Shown in pieces: positions 5,901-6,209 of a stretch of DNA of 6,209 nucleotides (positions within the stretch are counted from its first letter, which is position 1; every line of letters begins with the position of its first letter). The stretch is from positions 1-6,209 of the forward strand of contig DASTIC010000018.1 of assembly GCA_035717845.1 (NCBI GenBank), read 5' to 3'. Under the pieces are notes generated by a model. It made no database searches. It was given only the letters and a program-made list of their open reading frames with translations, and was not told the DNA's origin. The DNA comes from DASSUW01 sp035717845. Its GTDB lineage: Bacteria; Actinomycetota; Thermoleophilia; Solirubrobacterales; Solirubrobacteraceae. Both the position numbers and the translations under genes were made by a program.

Positions 5901-6209
5901 GCGCGCACGAGCTCCTCCGGTACCAGCGCGCGCAGGTCGTCGTCCTCGAGCAGCTCCAGCGTGTTCAGCTCGTGCGACGTGCGGAATCCGTCGAAGAAGT
6001 GCACGAACGGCACGCGAGTCCGGAGGGTCGCGGCCTGCGCCACGAGGGCCAGGTCGTGGGCCTCCTGCACCGACGCGGACGCCAGCAGCGCAAACCCGGT
6101 CTGGCGCACCGCCATCACGTCGGAGTGGTCGCCGAAGATCGACAGGGCCTGCGCCGCCAGCGAGCGTGCGGCGACGTGCAGCACCGCGGCCGTGAGCTCG
6201 CCGGCGATC
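2930..6209 (-). CDS. nifJ: Pyruvate:ferredoxin (flavodoxin) oxidoreductase, N-terminus cut by right edge
   Basis: The enzyme converts pyruvate and CoA to acetyl-CoA and CO2, passing electrons to ferredoxin or flavodoxin in the cytoplasm. The 1092 visible residues cover nearly all of a single-chain NifJ (about 1170-1200); roughly 80-100 are missing. In visible numbering from codon 6208 the domains are: end of the first thiamine domain with SIFGDHSDVMAVRQTGFA (Arg35 being the expected pyruvate-binding Arg); domain II to about 290; gamma domain from about 326 (GLGSDGTVGANKNTIKI); EKR motif 578-580; two [4Fe-4S] motifs, Cys594/597/600/604 and Cys650/653/656/660; and a thiamine-diphosphate domain with GDGWAYDIG (874-882) and VYSNTGGQ. 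The proximal cluster ligands Cys724, 727, 752 and 983 are all present. A short coiled-coil-like stretch lies at about 831-864. No cysteine follows Cys983, so the disulfide-bearing C-terminal extension of Desulfovibrio africanus PFOR is lacking. The GTG at 6184 is internal, not the start. It is co-translated with the downstream flavoprotein. Confidence 0.97.
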   Translation of the reverse strand, partial: IAGELTAAVLHVAARSLAAQALSIFGDHSDVMAVRQTGFALLASASVQEAHDLALVAQAATLRTRVPFVHFFDGFRTSHELNTLELLEDDDLRALVPEELVRAHRDRALSPERPFIRGTAQNPDVYFQARETVNPFYARVPGVVQDAMDRLGERSGRHYRLVDYSGDRDAERAIVVMGSGAETARETAAYLQARGERVGVAQIRLYRPFPARELAQALPPSVRQVAVLDRTKEPGSRGEPLFLDVLAALSEASAEGERPLMPRVIGGRYGLSSKEFSPGMVAAIFAELERERPKRRFTIGIDDDVSGTSLPHDPTLDIAPPGTVQAVFFGLGSDGTVGANKNTIKILGDEGLHAQGYFVYDSKKSGSQTVSHLRFGPVPIHAPYLVGQASFVGCHQFGLLERPEVLGRAAPGATLLLNTRHPADEVWDVLARPIQEQILAKRLELYVIDAGRIARQAGLAGRTNTVLQTCFFAISGVLEREQAIDRIKSSIAKTYGHRGAEVVERNLAAVDSALDGLQRITLPDEATSTHDEQPIVPEHAPEFVRTVTSAMMAGRGDELPVSALPVDGTYPSGTTKYEKRNISELVAVWDPDLCIQCGNCSFVCPHSVIRSRLFEPSELDRAPDSFQSAPLNAPGLPDRRYTLQVYVEDCTGCRLCVEACPVSGGGDPVHKAINLEARAPRVEAERENIAFFEQLTPNDRSRVDFGTVRGTQFLEPLFEFSGACAGCGETPYLKLLTQLFGDRLTVANATGCSSIYGGNLPTTPWAVDANGRGPAWSNSLFEDNAEFGLGLRLAADRHTDLARRRLADVREQIGADLVDEILQAPQLRESELRAQRERIAELERRLDGLDDELVADLRSVIDHLIQRSVWIVGGDGWAYDIGSGGLDHVLASGQNVNVLVLDTEVYSNTGGQMSKATPLGAVAKFAAAGKTMPTKDLALQAIALANVYVARVAMGADPQQTLTAFREAEAYDGPSLVIAYSHCIAHGYEMQDGLDQQYRAVASGHWPLIRYDPVVRAADGNPFLLDSPRPRMPLADYRKGELRFRALANADPEEAERLLALAQQAANRRWQTYEEMATRSASQFPADARRDR
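2938..2941 (-). promoter_or_regulatory. Ribosome binding site of the dihydroorotate dehydrogenase-like gene
   Basis: AGGG on the minus strand lies seven bases before the ATG at 2930, inside the end of nifJ. It decides the start, since the reading frame is open for 500 codons further upstream with no family similarity. Confidence 0.5.

Overview
The window is very GC-rich DNA with all recognisable genes on the minus strand, tightly packed and joined by 1-4 base stop/start overlaps. The codon use, the leaderless-looking arsR start and the gene set (MMPL exporter, ArsR repressor, single-chain pyruvate:ferredoxin oxidoreductase next to a dihydroorotate-dehydrogenase-like protein) suggest an Actinomycetota bacterium. 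A deep-branching group such as Thermoleophilia is possible, but that is inference and no marker gene is present to settle it.

Layout from right to left, which is the direction of transcription. Positions 6209-2930 hold most of nifJ, a pyruvate:ferredoxin/flavodoxin oxidoreductase whose N-terminus lies beyond the right edge. Its stop overlaps by one base (TGATG) the start of a 336-residue dihydroorotate-dehydrogenase-like flavoprotein (2930-1920). About 45 bases after that gene is a perfect GGGAAC/GTTCCC hairpin. Then comes roughly 450 bases with no convincing gene, possibly decayed sequence. A short AT-rich island at about 1403-1450 carries a probable promoter and operator.

The second operon starts there: an ArsR-family repressor (1392-1036), an 85-residue two-helix DUF2892 (YgaP-type) membrane protein (1036-779), and the N-terminal 260 residues of an MMPL/RND-family exporter (782-1, cut by the left edge). 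Both junctions overlap (TGATG, then ATGA), so the three proteins are probably translated together.

Reading of function: nifJ plus the flavoprotein looks like a central carbon/electron-transfer unit (pyruvate to acetyl-CoA with reduced ferredoxin) with an associated FMN enzyme of unknown substrate. The arsR unit looks like an autoregulated stress-response or efflux operon, in which an inducer sensed by ArsR, perhaps through a CxxxC pair, would release expression of the membrane protein and exporter. The two points most worth attention are the inverted repeat placed inside the arsR promoter spacer, and the dihydroorotate-dehydrogenase-like protein, which has no cysteine at all and has lost the usual substrate motif. 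No CRISPR array, tRNA, rRNA or insertion sequence was seen.
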